Shown here one piece after another: positions 40,442 to 50,727 of a DNA stretch of 64,000 nucleotides. Position 1 is the first letter of the stretch. Each line of letters opens with the position of its first letter. The notes below the pieces were generated by a model, which was not told where the DNA came from, made no database searches, and was given only the letters and a program-made list of their open reading frames with translations. Made by a program: the position numbers and the translations under genes. This DNA comes from Prochlorococcus sp. AG-418-D13 (GTDB lineage Bacteria; Cyanobacteriota; Cyanobacteriia; PCC-6307; Cyanobiaceae), in assembly GCA_003214315.1 (NCBI GenBank), contig QCLU01000001.1, forward strand, positions 62,001 through 126,000, given 5' to 3'.

Positions 40442-43351
40442 TTAAGCACATTGTTTTTCTTCGAAAGTCTCTCCTTGATTTACATTGCAAGAACAAATTA
40501 AATTGCGATCGCCATATGCATTATTGATCCTAGAGACTGAAGACCAAAACTTAATAGATGTTGGAGTTTTATAAGGAAAAGAAGCTTTTTCTTTTGAATA
40601 AGGATAATGCCAATTATCAGCAATTAACTCTTTCAGCGTATGGGGAGCGTTACTAATTACATTATTATTCTTTAATTCAATATTTTTTTCTATTTCGCAG
40701 ATTTCTTCTCCAATCAATAGCATAGCCTCACAAAATCTGTCCAATTCAAACAAACTTTCACTTTCAGTAGGCTCTATCATTATGGTTTCTGGAACAGGCC
40801 AACTTATAGTTGGAGCATGAAAACTATAATCTATTAATCGTTTAGCTAAATCATTTACACTCAAACCAGTTTTGGATTTTAAATCTCTAAAATCTAAAAT
40901 GCATTCATGTGCGACAAAATTATTTTTTCCTTTATAAAGAATCTTGAATTTATGCTTTAAAGAATGCGCAATATAATTTGCAGATAAAATTGCATGCATA
41001 GTTGCTTTCCTTAAACCACTAAGACCAGCCATTTTTATGTACATCCAACTTATTGGAAGAATACTTGCACTCCCATGCTTGGCAGAAGATACGTAATTGA
41101 AACTATTAGATAAATTATTATCCATTAAAGAATGAGTAGGAAGAAATGGGCTTAAAGTTTCTGATGCAGCAACTGGACCCACTCCTGGACCACCACCTCC
41201 ATGTGGAATGCAGAATGTTTTATGTAAATTCAAATGACAAACATCAACACCATAATTCCCCGGTTTGCATAGTCCAACCTGAGCGTTCAAATTTGCTCCA
41301 TCTAAATAGACAAATCCTCCAATAGAGTGAATTAAATCACATATCTTTCTGATTTGTAATTCAAAAACTCCATGAGTAGAGGGATAAGTCAACATAAGAG
41401 CCCCTATTTGGGTATCAAATTTCTTGACCTTGATCGACAAATCTTGAAAATCAATATTTCCTTCGGCATCACATTCAACAGTTAAAACATCAAAACCTGC
41501 CATAACTGCACTAGCAGGATTTGTTCCATGAGCACTTTTAGGAATTAAACATTTTTTTCTTGAAAGTTCGCCTTTTGATGCAAAATAAGAATTTATTGCC
41601 AATAAACCTGCAAACTCTCCTTGAGAGCCTGCATTTGGTTGAAAAGAAACTGATTTTAGACCGACAATATCACTTATCCATTTTTCTAGGTCAGATATTA
41701 TTTTTGAATAGCCTTGAGTTTGATCTAATGGAGAAAAAGGATGAATTGCACATAAATTAGCCCAAGAGACTGGATTTAATTCTGCTGCAGAATTTAACTT
41801 CATGGTGCAGCTTCCCAATGGCATCATTCCATCTACCAAAGAAAAATCTTTTTCAGCAAGTCGGAATATATATCTCAATAATTCAGTTTCACTTTGGTAT
41901 TTTGTGAATATATCTTGCTGCATCCATTCACTAGATCTCAAAGCTAAACTTTCAAGATAAAATACTTTATCAAATTTTATATGCTCTAAATCTTCTTTTT
42001 TTCCTATAAGGTTTGCTATGAAAGTCACAATATCTTTGATTTCTTTTTCATTACTAAGCTCATCTAAAGAAATCCCAAAGCCAGTTGAATTTTCAATAGT
42101 TGATCCCAATGGCAAAATTCTTAAGTTATACCCATTTTTTAAAGCTTCATTATGGATCCTTTGGGAATGCATAGAATAAACATCAACACTATCAAATCTA
42201 ATCCCATCAGGAATATCAAAACCTAAATCAGCTAAACATGATTCTAAATTTATTCTCAACTCCACTAATCTCTTAGCAATTTGCGTTAATCCAGAAGGTC
42301 CATGATAAATAGCATAAAAAGATGAAATTATGGCTAACAAAGATTGAGCTGTACAAATGTTACTAGTGGCCTTTTCCCTTCTAATATGTTGCTCTCTAGT
42401 TTGCAATGCTAATCTTAGAGACTTTTCTCCATTTTTAGAGAGAGTTTGCCCAATAATTCTTCCAGGTATCAGCCTTTTATATTTTTCGCTACAGGCAAAA
42501 TATGCTGCATGGGGTCCACCAAACCCCATAGGAACTCCAAATCTTTGCATACTACCCACTGCTACATCAACACCAAATTCAGAAATTGGTTTAATTAACA
42601 CTTGTGCCAGTGGATCAATACATGCCGTTACAATAATTTCTGATCTATGTGCTTGGGATATTAAGAATGCGGGATCAAATAATTGTCCATTTTTACCAGG
42701 TAATTGCAACAAAATTCCAAAAACATCATCATGATTAGGAAGGTTGCTTTGAGTAAAGCGTTTTAAAGATATTCCCAAAGGTTTTGCTCTGGTTTGCAGA
42801 ATATTAAAAGTATGATCAAAAACATTTGATTCCACTAAGTACACATTTGAAGATTTATTTTTTCTTGCGGAAAAACTCATGGCCATAGCTTCTGCAGCAG
42901 CAGTACCCTCATCTAACAAAGATGCATTAGCGACAGGGAATCCTGTTAGTTCACAAACAATAGTCTGAAAATTAAATAGAGCTTCTAATCTTCCTTGTGC
43001 AATTTCTGCTTGATATGGAGTATAAGATGTATACCACCTGGGATTTTCAAGAACATGTCTTTGAATAACTTTAGGCATGTGATTGTCATAATAACCAAGG
43101 CCTATAAGTGATCTCATTTTAGTATTTTTATTCGCAATCTCTTCTAATTCATTTAAAGCCTCAATTTCTGAACAACCTTGGGGCAATATTTCTGAAGATT
43201 TGTCTTTAAGCTGAATATCTTCAGGAATAACTTGATTTATAAATTGATCAATATTATTAAAACCAAGCTTATTCAGCATAATTTTTTCATCATTGTCTCC
43301 TAACCCAAGATGCCTATCTATAAACAAATCAGACCCAAATTTGGATGTCAT
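40442..43351 (-). CDS. gcvP: Glycine dehydrogenase (decarboxylating), P protein
   Basis: PLP enzyme that decarboxylates glycine and loads the aminomethyl group on GcvH; in phototrophs it also clears photorespiratory glycine. The 969-residue protein is the long fused form with two homologous halves. N-half: FIDRHLGLGDND, TPYQAEIAQGRLEALFNFQT, DEGTAAAEAM. C-half: PLGSCTMKLN, the PLP lysine in LNLHKTFCIPHGGGGPG, and EPTESES near the end. gcvH lies 45 bases upstream on the same strand; gcvT is 18 kb away at 61.2 kb. Confidence 0.98.
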   Translation of the reverse strand: MTSKFGSDLFIDRHLGLGDNDEKIMLNKLGFNNIDQFINQVIPEDIQLKDKSSEILPQGCSEIEALNELEEIANKNTKMRSLIGLGYYDNHMPKVIQRHVLENPRWYTSYTPYQAEIAQGRLEALFNFQTIVCELTGFPVANASLLDEGTAAAEAMAMSFSARKNKSSNVYLVESNVFDHTFNILQTRAKPLGISLKRFTQSNLPNHDDVFGILLQLPGKNGQLFDPAFLISQAHRSEIIVTACIDPLAQVLIKPISEFGVDVAVGSMQRFGVPMGFGGPHAAYFACSEKYKRLIPGRIIGQTLSKNGEKSLRLALQTREQHIRREKATSNICTAQSLLAIISSFYAIYHGPSGLTQIAKRLVELRINLESCLADLGFDIPDGIRFDSVDVYSMHSQRIHNEALKNGYNLRILPLGSTIENSTGFGISLDELSNEKEIKDIVTFIANLIGKKEDLEHIKFDKVFYLESLALRSSEWMQQDIFTKYQSETELLRYIFRLAEKDFSLVDGMMPLGSCTMKLNSAAELNPVSWANLCAIHPFSPLDQTQGYSKIISDLEKWISDIVGLKSVSFQPNAGSQGEFAGLLAINSYFASKGELSRKKCLIPKSAHGTNPASAVMAGFDVLTVECDAEGNIDFQDLSIKVKKFDTQIGALMLTYPSTHGVFELQIRKICDLIHSIGGFVYLDGANLNAQVGLCKPGNYGVDVCHLNLHKTFCIPHGGGGPGVGPVAASETLSPFLPTHSLMDNNLSNSFNYVSSAKHGSASILPISWMYIKMAGLSGLRKATMHAILSANYIAHSLKHKFKILYKGKNNFVAHECILDFRDLKSKTGLSVNDLAKRLIDYSFHAPTISWPVPETIMIEPTESESLFELDRFCEAMLLIGEEICEIEKNIELKNNNVISNAPHTLKELIADNWHYPYSKEKASFPYKTPTSIKFWSSVSRINNAYGDRNLICSCNVNQGETFEEKQCA

Positions 43352-43396
43352 ATTAAAATATTTTTCTTTAAAATAGCTCTTTTTAGAAAGTTTGCC

Positions 43397-43786
43397 TTAT
43401 TTTGGTACAACCTTTGATTGATATTCCTCAGAAGTCATCAAATCAGCAATTGATGCTTTTGATTCTGGTTTCAAAATGACTAACCAACCGTCTCCAATCG
43501 GATCATTCTGTAAAAGCTGAGGATTCTCAATAACACTTTCATTTACAGATACTATTTTCCCTGAAAAAGGCAGATAGACTTCCTCGACAGCCTTAACTGA
43601 TTCTATTGTTCCAAAAGTCTCGCCTTTTTCTAAAGTCGCCCCTTGATCAGCTAATTCAACAAAAACAATATCTCCTAATTGATCTATAGCGAATTCACTA
43701 ACTCCAATTTTTAATAATCCATTTTCTTCCAAGACATATTCATGAGTATCAGCATAGTTGAGGTTGTCTGGAAACTTGTAAGACAT
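43397..43786 (-). CDS. gcvH: Glycine cleavage system H protein
   Basis: Lipoyl carrier of the glycine cleavage complex, 129 residues. The lipoylation site is Lys65 in TIESVKAVEEVYLP. The fold motifs YADTHEYV, IGVSEFAIDQLGDIVFVELA and GDGWLVILKPES are all present. It begins 2 bases after the upstream PLP-enzyme gene ends, so an operon of PLP enzyme, gcvH and gcvP is likely. Confidence 0.98.
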   Translation of the reverse strand: MSYKFPDNLNYADTHEYVLEENGLLKIGVSEFAIDQLGDIVFVELADQGATLEKGETFGTIESVKAVEEVYLPFSGKIVSVNESVIENPQLLQNDPIGDGWLVILKPESKASIADLMTSEEYQSKVVPK

Positions 43787-43788
43787 GA

Positions 43789-45081
43789 TTAAGTAGATAA
43801 AGGAAGTAGAGAATCCTTTGAAATTAATTTTTCCTCTAATAATTCAGATAATAATCGAATTAATGCAATTTTGATGTGAGCTATGTGAGAACCACCTTGA
43901 ACAAATATATTGTAAGGATCTCTTAGAGGGGCATCAGCAGAAAATTCACTTGTACTACCTTCAATAAATGTACCTCCTGCCATTAATAATTTTGAATCAT
44001 ATCCATCCATTGATGATGGAACAACATTCAGAAAAGAATCTACTGGTGAAGAATTTTGAAAAGATTGACAAACTTTTTGTACCAAATCAGGATTATTCAA
44101 TCTTACTGACTGAATAAGATCAGATCTATAAGTAGCTGGCTCTGGTAAAACCTTAAATCCCAAATTTTTAAAGACTGCTGCAACCATATCAGCGCCTTTT
44201 AATGATTCGTGAACAATTTGTGGTGCTAAAAACAAACCCTGCAAAATTAATCTTCCTAGTCCAAAATTTATTCCTGCAGAAGAACCAATACCTGGTGAGG
44301 TTAATCTAGAACATGCCATCTCAACCAACTCTGCATCTCCTGCAACGTACCCACCTGTAGGAACGATTGTTCCTCCCAAATTTTTAATCAATGATCCAGC
44401 AATTATATTTGCCCCTTTAGAAATTGGTTCACTATCTTCAACAAGCTCCCCATAACAGTTATCAACAAAACATATACAGTTAGGATCAAGAGAATGAATA
44501 AGACTACAAATTTTCTCTATCTGATGATTCGTAAGAGACTTTCTCCAACTATATCCACAACTTTTTTGTATAAATACTAATTTGTATGAATTTTCTTTAA
44601 AAGAATGAACAATTTTTTCTTGAAAAGAATCAAAATTCTCGCAGATATTTATTTGCTTATATTCAATCTCAAAATCTTTAAGTGAGCCTTTACCTCCTCT
44701 CCTTATTCCTATAACTTCTTCTAACGTGTCATATGGTTGTCCTGTAAGAGATAACATTACATCTCCAGGTCTAAGAATTCCAAATAAGACAGAACTTATT
44801 GCATGTGTTCCGCTTACAAATTGCATCCTCACAGCTGCCTTTTCAGCAAGAAACAATCTTGCAAAAACCGCATCAATTTTTTCTCTAGATATATCATCAT
44901 GACCACTACCAGAAGATTGCTTGAAATGACTAGTAGAAACTTTTTCTTCCTTATAAATTGTCAAAATATTTTCTAATTTCTGGAAAACCTGATTGGACCT
45001 TTCTTGAAAAACTTTACTTAAACTCTCTTCAACAGAAAGAACAGCGTTTTCAGCCAGTTTTAAGTTATTGTTTAGCGTCAT
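43789..45081 (-). CDS. PLP-dependent enzyme of the 'aluminum resistance' / methionine gamma-lyase-like family
   Basis: A 430-residue fold-type I PLP protein of the family often labelled 'cystathionine beta-lyase family protein involved in aluminum resistance'. Visible motifs: SGSGHDDISREKIDAVFARLF, FVSGTHAISSVLFGILRPGDVML, TGQPYDTLEEVIG, CFVDNCYGEL with the PLP aspartate, and the probable Schiff-base lysine in AGSLIKNLGGTIVPTGGYVAG. The reaction is not established; a C-S lyase on sulfur amino acids is the usual guess. It is tightly linked with gcvH and gcvP, so a role in one-carbon or amino acid metabolism is plausible. Confidence 0.88.
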   Translation of the reverse strand: MTLNNNLKLAENAVLSVEESLSKVFQERSNQVFQKLENILTIYKEEKVSTSHFKQSSGSGHDDISREKIDAVFARLFLAEKAAVRMQFVSGTHAISSVLFGILRPGDVMLSLTGQPYDTLEEVIGIRRGGKGSLKDFEIEYKQINICENFDSFQEKIVHSFKENSYKLVFIQKSCGYSWRKSLTNHQIEKICSLIHSLDPNCICFVDNCYGELVEDSEPISKGANIIAGSLIKNLGGTIVPTGGYVAGDAELVEMACSRLTSPGIGSSAGINFGLGRLILQGLFLAPQIVHESLKGADMVAAVFKNLGFKVLPEPATYRSDLIQSVRLNNPDLVQKVCQSFQNSSPVDSFLNVVPSSMDGYDSKLLMAGGTFIEGSTSEFSADAPLRDPYNIFVQGGSHIAHIKIALIRLLSELLEEKLISKDSLLPLST

Positions 45082-45099
45082 TTATTATGAGAATTCATA

Positions 45100-45798
45100 T
45101 TATTTTTCAGAAGCTAAATTTCTTAATTCTGCTAGGAAAGCATTAGGTCCCCTACCCTGAAAATACGAAAGTTTTTTTGAAGCCTCATATAAATCAAGAA
45201 GTTCTCCATCTAATTCTTCGGCCGTATAATCTTTAATTCCTGCTATTACCTCAGCAAAACGTTCTCTACGGGCAGATTTATTGACAGCATAGGCTTCCAT
45301 TACCTGAATTTTACATGATCTCCAAGCCTTATTCTGACAAAAATGCACTGAAAGAGCATCACTTAAAGCAGAAGCTTCTTCATCTTCTATATACCAGTCA
45401 AAAGATGAAGGTAGAGATTTTAATCCTGAAAATATCTCGAACAACTCCCCGGCCGACAATGGATTACCAGAATCATTTTTTAGAGGTAATGCAGACTCTT
45501 CCAAAGATTTCCATAACTCTGGGTAATCACTTTCAAAACGATCCCTGATTTTGTCTATACCTTGATCAAGAATCGTATTAACTTGAGCTAAAGCAAGAAA
45601 AACTTCAGGACCTGGCGAAGATAACTTCCCATTTCTAAGATTAGAGATTTGCGAATTATGAACTTTACCTAAATCAAGAACTTCAGAAAGTAATGGCAAA
45701 ACTCTGTGTGACCACCCATTTCTTTCATGCCAGAGGTGTATCAAATGAGCCATAGCCCTTCGACCTCTAGATAATTTATCGCGATATCCGAGACTCAC
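45100..45798 (-). CDS. Conserved-looking protein with XRE-like helix-turn-helix
   Basis: A 232-residue soluble protein starting at GTG 45798. Residues about 35-75 (SEVLDLGKVHNSQISNLRNGK...FLALAQVN) look like an XRE/Cro helix-turn-helix: a short scaffold helix, then a recognition helix with SQISNLRNGK. The C-terminal 150 residues are helical, with acidic and aromatic clusters, and match no domain I recognise. It could be a regulator, but the HTH is degenerate enough that a non-DNA role is possible. It is first in the run leading to gcvH-gcvP and diverges from the desaturase gene. Confidence 0.7.
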   Translation of the reverse strand: MSLGYRDKLSRGRRAMAHLIHLWHERNGWSHRVLPLLSEVLDLGKVHNSQISNLRNGKLSSPGPEVFLALAQVNTILDQGIDKIRDRFESDYPELWKSLEESALPLKNDSGNPLSAGELFEIFSGLKSLPSSFDWYIEDEEASALSDALSVHFCQNKAWRSCKIQVMEAYAVNKSARRERFAEVIAGIKDYTAEELDGELLDLYEASKKLSYFQGRGPNAFLAELRNLASEK

Positions 45799-45827
45799 AG
45801 ATAATTAAACTTATCAATAGTATAGTA

Positions 45828-45836
45828 TGATAATAT
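45828..45836 (+). promoter_or_regulatory. Candidate extended -10 promoter for the desaturase gene
   Basis: TGATAATAT: an extended -10 (TG, one base, TAATAT) in the 75-base spacer between two divergent genes. It predicts transcription starting near 45843 and a leader of about 31 bases to the ATG at 45874. The best-placed promoter-like sequence I found, though unproven. Confidence 0.4.
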
Positions 45837-45873
45837 TACATATCGGTAATTTTGAAAATAGTATTTCAATATC

Positions 45874-46812
45874 ATGAATTCAGTAATTTTCCAAAAAACA
45901 GCAAAATTAAAGAAACCTGTTCCATCTGAGAAAGTTTTAGAACTCTCAGAAAAATTACTGGAACCTTCCAGCCATTCAAAAAGATATCCTCCAAGACTAC
46001 ATAAAACTTGGGGAACAATAGTTTTCATGGTTGCAATTCATATTCTTTCTCTCTTAGCTATACAACCAAAATTTTGGAGTATCCCTGCAGTCACTTCATT
46101 ATTATTTTTTTACTGGTTAACCGCTTGTTTAGGAGTCACTCTTGGGTATCACAGATTGTTATCACACAGATCGTTCATTGTTCCAAGATGGTTAGAAAGA
46201 TTTTTTGCTACCTGTGGAGCTATAAGTTGCCAGCATGGACCAATAGATTGGGTAGGTTTACATAGGCATCACCACTCTTTTTCAGATACTGAAGTAGATC
46301 ATCACAACAGCAAAAAAGGGTTTTGGTGGAGTCATATGGGTTGGATGTTTAAAGACGTTGAAGCACTAAAAACTGTTCCAAAACTAAGTGCAGATTTAAT
46401 CAAGGATCCCTACTATAGATTTCTAAATAAATATTTCTTATTCTTACAAATTCCTATTGGACTTTCTTTGTACGCAATAGGTCAAAAATTAGGAGTTGGA
46501 GGATGGGCTCTAGTCCTTTGGGGAATTCCATTGAGGCTTGTGGTTGTTTATCACATAACTTGGCTAGTAAACTCTGCGACACATTGTTGGGGTAAAGCAC
46601 CATTTGAAAGTGGTGATTCATCAAAAAATAACGCGTGGGTTGCTGCATTAACATTTGGAGAAGGTTGGCATAATAATCATCATGCATTTCCCAATTCGGC
46701 AAAACAAGGATTATTTAGAGGTCAGATAGATATAACATGGGAACATATTAAGATTCTTGCGAAATTTGGTCTTGCAAAAAAAGTAAAGTTACCCTCTAGG
46801 TCTTATTATTAA
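45874..46812 (+). CDS. desC: Delta-9 acyl-lipid/acyl-CoA desaturase
   Basis: Membrane di-iron desaturase that places the first double bond in C16/C18 chains. The 312-residue protein has the three histidine boxes: HRLLSHR (first), HRHHHSFSD (second) and [14 protein letters not shown] (third), with WVGLHRHHH and GEGWHNNHH contexts typical of the DesC/OLE1 family. Hydrophobic helix pairs flank the boxes. High-light Prochlorococcus typically carries more than one such gene (DesC plus DesA types); this is the Delta-9 type by motif. rplI follows 20 bases later. Confidence 0.95.
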   Translation: MNSVIFQKTAKLKKPVPSEKVLELSEKLLEPSSHSKRYPPRLHKTWGTIVFMVAIHILSLLAIQPKFWSIPAVTSLLFFYWLTACLGVTLGYHRLLSHRSFIVPRWLERFFATCGAISCQHGPIDWVGLHRHHHSFSDTEVDHHNSKKGFWWSHMGWMFKDVEALKTVPKLSADLIKDPYYRFLNKYFLFLQIPIGLSLYAIGQKLGVGGWALVLWGIPLRLVVVYHITWLVNSATHCWGKAPFESGDSSKNNAWVAALTFGEGWHNNHHAFPNSAKQGLFRGQIDITWEHIKILAKFGLAKKVKLPSRSYY

Positions 46813-46832
46813 CTATATTGTTCAATATTTTC

Positions 46833-47288
46833 ATGGCTAAAAGAGTACAAGTCGCATTAACTGAATCAATCGCATCACTAGGTAAAGAAGGAGATCTAGT
46901 TGAAGTAGCACCTGGATACGCAAGAAATTTTTTATTACCTTATGGCAAGGCAATGAATGTAACTCCAGCAGTCCTTAAACAAATTGAGAGGAAGAAAGAA
47001 AAAGAAAAAATCGCTGCTGATAAATTAAAGCAAGAAGCTTTAGATTTCCAAACTGCATTATCTACAATAGGTAGGTTCACTATCAAAAAACAGGTTGGAG
47101 AAGATGGTGTCCTTTTTGGAACGGTTACCAATGGGGATGTTGCCGAAGCAATAGAAGCAGCAACTAAAAAAGAAATTGATAGAAGAAACATTACTGTTCC
47201 TGATATTCATAATTTAGGTTCCTTTACTGCAAAAATAAAATTACATCCAGAAGTAAATGCAGAAGTAAATATTGAAGTGACAAGTTAA
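46833..47288 (+). CDS. rplI: Ribosomal protein bL9
   Basis: 50S protein bL9, 151 residues, with the elongated two-domain shape. I start at ATG 46833 ([25 protein letters not shown]), the usual family start; an in-frame TTG five codons earlier is spurious. The N-domain [14 protein letters not shown] motif is present, then a long lysine-rich helix and the C-domain. It precedes dnaB, a pairing seen in many bacteria. Confidence 0.97.
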   Translation: MAKRVQVALTESIASLGKEGDLVEVAPGYARNFLLPYGKAMNVTPAVLKQIERKKEKEKIAADKLKQEALDFQTALSTIGRFTIKKQVGEDGVLFGTVTNGDVAEAIEAATKKEIDRRNITVPDIHNLGSFTAKIKLHPEVNAEVNIEVTS

Positions 47289-47346
47289 TCAATTTGTTGC
47301 ATTATTTTGAAAAGTAGCCAGAGTATATATCTAAGCAATTAAAGAT

Positions 47347-48729
47347 ATGGTTTCCGTACCTTTTCCAAATAATGGGCAAAATAAAAATTTTAAAAAGGAT
47401 TTTAATAGTGAAAATTCTGGATTAGTACCTCCTCAAAACGTTCAAGCTGAGGAAGCTGTTCTTGGTGGCATACTTCTTGATCCAGACGCTATAGGAAGAA
47501 TTGCAGACTTAATTAAACCTGAAGCTTTTTATATAAATGCCCACCAAGAGATTTATAGAACAGCATTAATGTTGCATACACAGGGTAAACCAACTGATTT
47601 AACTTCAATGAGTGCTTGGTTAGCAGATAATGGATCACTAGAAAAAATTGGGGGGAATAGCAAACTGGTAGAACTAGTTGAAAATGTTTCCTCTACAGCT
47701 TCCATAGAACAAGTTGCTAATTTAATTAACGACAAATTCATGAGAAGGCAACTTATCAGATCTGGAAATGAAGTGGTTCAACTAGGTTTTGATCAAACTC
47801 AAGATACTAATGAAGTTCTAGATAAAGCAGAGCAAAAAATATTTGAAATCAGTCAAGAAAAACCTTCAAAAGGTCTGACTCAAGCAGCTGAAATCCTTAC
47901 AAGTACTTTCAATGAAATAGAGTCAAGATCATTAGGTACTTCAGTAGCTGGAATTCCTGTAAATTTCTACGATCTTGATGCGATGACTCAAGGTTTTCAA
48001 AGAAGTGATTTAATAATTGTTGCTGGTAGACCTTCAATGGGGAAAACTTCAATGGTTCTTAATCTGGCTAAAAATGTTGCACAATCTCAAGATTTACCTG
48101 TGTGTGTATTTAGCCTTGAAATGAGTAAAGAACAGTTGACATATAGATTACTCTCTATGGAAGTTGGAATCGAGAGTGGCAGGCTAAGAACAGGAAGATT
48201 ACAGCAAGATGAATGGCCCTTACTCGGAGAAGGTATCAATTCATTAGGTCAATTGCCGATATTTATAGATGACAAACCTAACTTAAGTGTTTTAGAGATG
48301 AGATCTCTATGCAGAAGATTAATAGCTGAACAGAAAAAAGAACTTGGATTAATTGTGATTGATTACCTCCAGTTGATGGAAGGATCAACCCCTGATAATA
48401 GAGTGCAAGAACTTTCACGAATAACAAGAGGTCTTAAAAGCATGGCCAGAGAATTAAAAGTACCAGTAGTAGCTTTATCTCAACTTAGTAGAGGGGTAGA
48501 GTCTAGAACTAATAAAAGACCAATGTTAAGCGATCTAAGAGAATCAGGATCTATTGAACAAGACGCAGATTTAGTATTAATGATTTATCGAGATGAATAC
48601 TATAATCCAGAGACTGAAGACAGAGGAATTACAGAAATCATTGTCACTAAACATAGAAATGGACCCGTAGGAACTGTTAAATTATTATTTGAACCTCAAT
48701 TTACGAGATTTAGGAATTTAGCAAATTAA
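47347..48729 (+). CDS. dnaB: Replicative DNA helicase DnaB
   Basis: Hexameric 5'-3' helicase of the replication fork, 460 residues. The N-terminal primase-contact domain (PPQNVQAEEAVLGGILLDPDAI) is followed by the RecA-like motor with Walker A AGRPSMGKTSM (around residues 226-236), VCVFSLEMSKEQL, the Walker B region LIVIDYLQLM, and SDLRESGSIEQDADLVLM. It has no intein, although dnaB inteins occur in other cyanobacteria. mnmG follows 12 bases downstream. Confidence 0.98.
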   Translation: MVSVPFPNNGQNKNFKKDFNSENSGLVPPQNVQAEEAVLGGILLDPDAIGRIADLIKPEAFYINAHQEIYRTALMLHTQGKPTDLTSMSAWLADNGSLEKIGGNSKLVELVENVSSTASIEQVANLINDKFMRRQLIRSGNEVVQLGFDQTQDTNEVLDKAEQKIFEISQEKPSKGLTQAAEILTSTFNEIESRSLGTSVAGIPVNFYDLDAMTQGFQRSDLIIVAGRPSMGKTSMVLNLAKNVAQSQDLPVCVFSLEMSKEQLTYRLLSMEVGIESGRLRTGRLQQDEWPLLGEGINSLGQLPIFIDDKPNLSVLEMRSLCRRLIAEQKKELGLIVIDYLQLMEGSTPDNRVQELSRITRGLKSMARELKVPVVALSQLSRGVESRTNKRPMLSDLRESGSIEQDADLVLMIYRDEYYNPETEDRGITEIIVTKHRNGPVGTVKLLFEPQFTRFRNLAN

Positions 48730-48741
48730 ATCGATCCTAAA

Positions 48742-50709
48742 ATGCAAGATCATCACTCAACAAATGAATCTTTTGACATCATCATCATTGGAGGAGGACA
48801 TGCAGGATGCGAAGCAGCCATAACAACAGCAAAATTAGGATTTTCTACAGCCTTATTTACAATCAATCTAGATAGGATTGCCTGGCAACCTTGCAACCCT
48901 GCAGTTGGCGGGCCGGCAAAAAGTCAGTTGGTGCATGAAGTTGATGCATTAGGTGGAATTATTGGTAAATTAGCTGATCAGACAGCTATACAAAAAAGAA
49001 TATTAAATGCGAGTAGAGGCCCAGCTGTATGGGCATTAAGAGCTCAAACAGATAAAAGAGAATACTCAAAAAAGATGATTGAAATACTACAAAATACAGA
49101 TAATTTATCTTTAAAAGAAGCAATGATTACTGAACTGGATATTGTAAAAACTGAAGAAATTGGATTGAACTCAAAAAAAATCTTAAAAAAAAGAATAAAG
49201 GGTGTAAGGACTTTCTTTGGTAGTTATTATTCAGCAAGATCAGTTATCATAACAGCTGGCACGTTCTTAGAAGGAAGAATATGGATAGGAAATAAATCAA
49301 TGTCAGCTGGTAGATCAGGCGAACAAGCAGCACAAGGTCTTACTCAAAATTTGCACGAAATTGGTATCAAAACAGAACGTTTAAAAACAGGAACTCCAGC
49401 AAGAGTTGATAAAAGAAGTATCATTTTTGATGAATTAGATATTCAACCCAGTACTGCTGCTGATAAATATTTTTCATTTGATCCAGATATCAAAAATAAT
49501 ATGCCTCAAGTTAGTTGTCATATCACAAGAACAACTTCTAAAACACATCAACTGATTCTAGATAATTTACATTTAACTCCCATTTACGGCGGTTTTATTG
49601 ATAGTAAAGGGCCAAGATATTGTCCATCAATTGAAGATAAAATAGTTAAATTTGCTGATAAAGAATCGCATCAAATTTTCTTAGAACCAGAAGGAATTAA
49701 TACACCTGAAATATATGTGCAAGGATTTTCTACAGGGTTACCCGAAAATATTCAATTAGAACTTTTAAGAACATTACCTGGATTAAGTGAATGTAAAATG
49801 TTGCGTCCAGCATATGCTGTCGAGTATGACTATATACCTGCAACACAGCTCCAAACATCACTCGAAACAAAAGAAATTGAATATTTATTTAGCGCTGGAC
49901 AAATTAATGGAACTACTGGTTATGAAGAGGCAGCAGCACAAGGATTAGTTGCAGGAGTCAATGCGACAAGAAAACTAAACAAAAAAGATCCAATAATCTT
50001 CAGTAGAGAAAGCAGCTATATAGGAACAATGATCAATGATTTAATTAGCAAAGATCTCAAAGAGCCATACAGAGTTCTCACTAGTAGGAGTGAATATAGG
50101 TTAACTCTTAGAGGAGATAATGCAGATAGGAGATTAACCACATTAGGTTATCAAATAGGGCTAATTGATGAAAAAAGATGGTCTGCCTATCAAGAAAAAA
50201 TTAAACTCCTCGAGGAAGAGAAATTAAGATTAAATAACACCCGTTTAAAAAATACCGATGAAATATCAAAAAAAATAGAATTAGACACGGGATCAAAAAT
50301 CAAAGGCTCAACAACTTTGAAAGAACTCTTAAAAAGACCAAACTTTCATTATTCAGATCTAATTAAATATAATTTGAATGAAAAAAATCTAGGTTCTTCA
50401 ATACAGGAAGGTGTTGAAATAGATATTAAATATGAGGGTTACCTTAAAAGACAAAAAAACAACATTGAACAAATAAATCGTCAAAGCTGTAAATCTCTGC
50501 CTCAAGAAATAAATTATGAAAAGATAGATACATTATCATTAGAAGCTAGAGAAAATTTGAATAAGATAAAGCCAAAAAATTTTGGTGATGCTTCAAAAAT
50601 TCCTGGAGTAAGCAAAGCTGATTTAACTGCATTACTTGTTTGGCTAAAAATAAGAGAAATAAAGAAAGAAAAAGCAAATATTTTTGTCGAAAAAAAGTTA
50701 TCATCTTAA
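48742..50709 (+). CDS. mnmG: tRNA uridine 5-carboxymethylaminomethyl modification enzyme
   Basis: FAD enzyme that with MnmE modifies U34 of several tRNAs. The 655-residue protein has the FAD-binding [50 protein letters not shown], the catalytic cysteine regions ([33 protein letters not shown]), [11 protein letters not shown] and [17 protein letters not shown]. The helical C-terminus ends at [15 protein letters not shown]. Likely co-transcribed with dnaB. Confidence 0.98.
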   Translation: MQDHHSTNESFDIIIIGGGHAGCEAAITTAKLGFSTALFTINLDRIAWQPCNPAVGGPAKSQLVHEVDALGGIIGKLADQTAIQKRILNASRGPAVWALRAQTDKREYSKKMIEILQNTDNLSLKEAMITELDIVKTEEIGLNSKKILKKRIKGVRTFFGSYYSARSVIITAGTFLEGRIWIGNKSMSAGRSGEQAAQGLTQNLHEIGIKTERLKTGTPARVDKRSIIFDELDIQPSTAADKYFSFDPDIKNNMPQVSCHITRTTSKTHQLILDNLHLTPIYGGFIDSKGPRYCPSIEDKIVKFADKESHQIFLEPEGINTPEIYVQGFSTGLPENIQLELLRTLPGLSECKMLRPAYAVEYDYIPATQLQTSLETKEIEYLFSAGQINGTTGYEEAAAQGLVAGVNATRKLNKKDPIIFSRESSYIGTMINDLISKDLKEPYRVLTSRSEYRLTLRGDNADRRLTTLGYQIGLIDEKRWSAYQEKIKLLEEEKLRLNNTRLKNTDEISKKIELDTGSKIKGSTTLKELLKRPNFHYSDLIKYNLNEKNLGSSIQEGVEIDIKYEGYLKRQKNNIEQINRQSCKSLPQEINYEKIDTLSLEARENLNKIKPKNFGDASKIPGVSKADLTALLVWLKIREIKKEKANIFVEKKLSS

Positions 50710-50727
50710 AAGCATTCCGTCTGAGCA

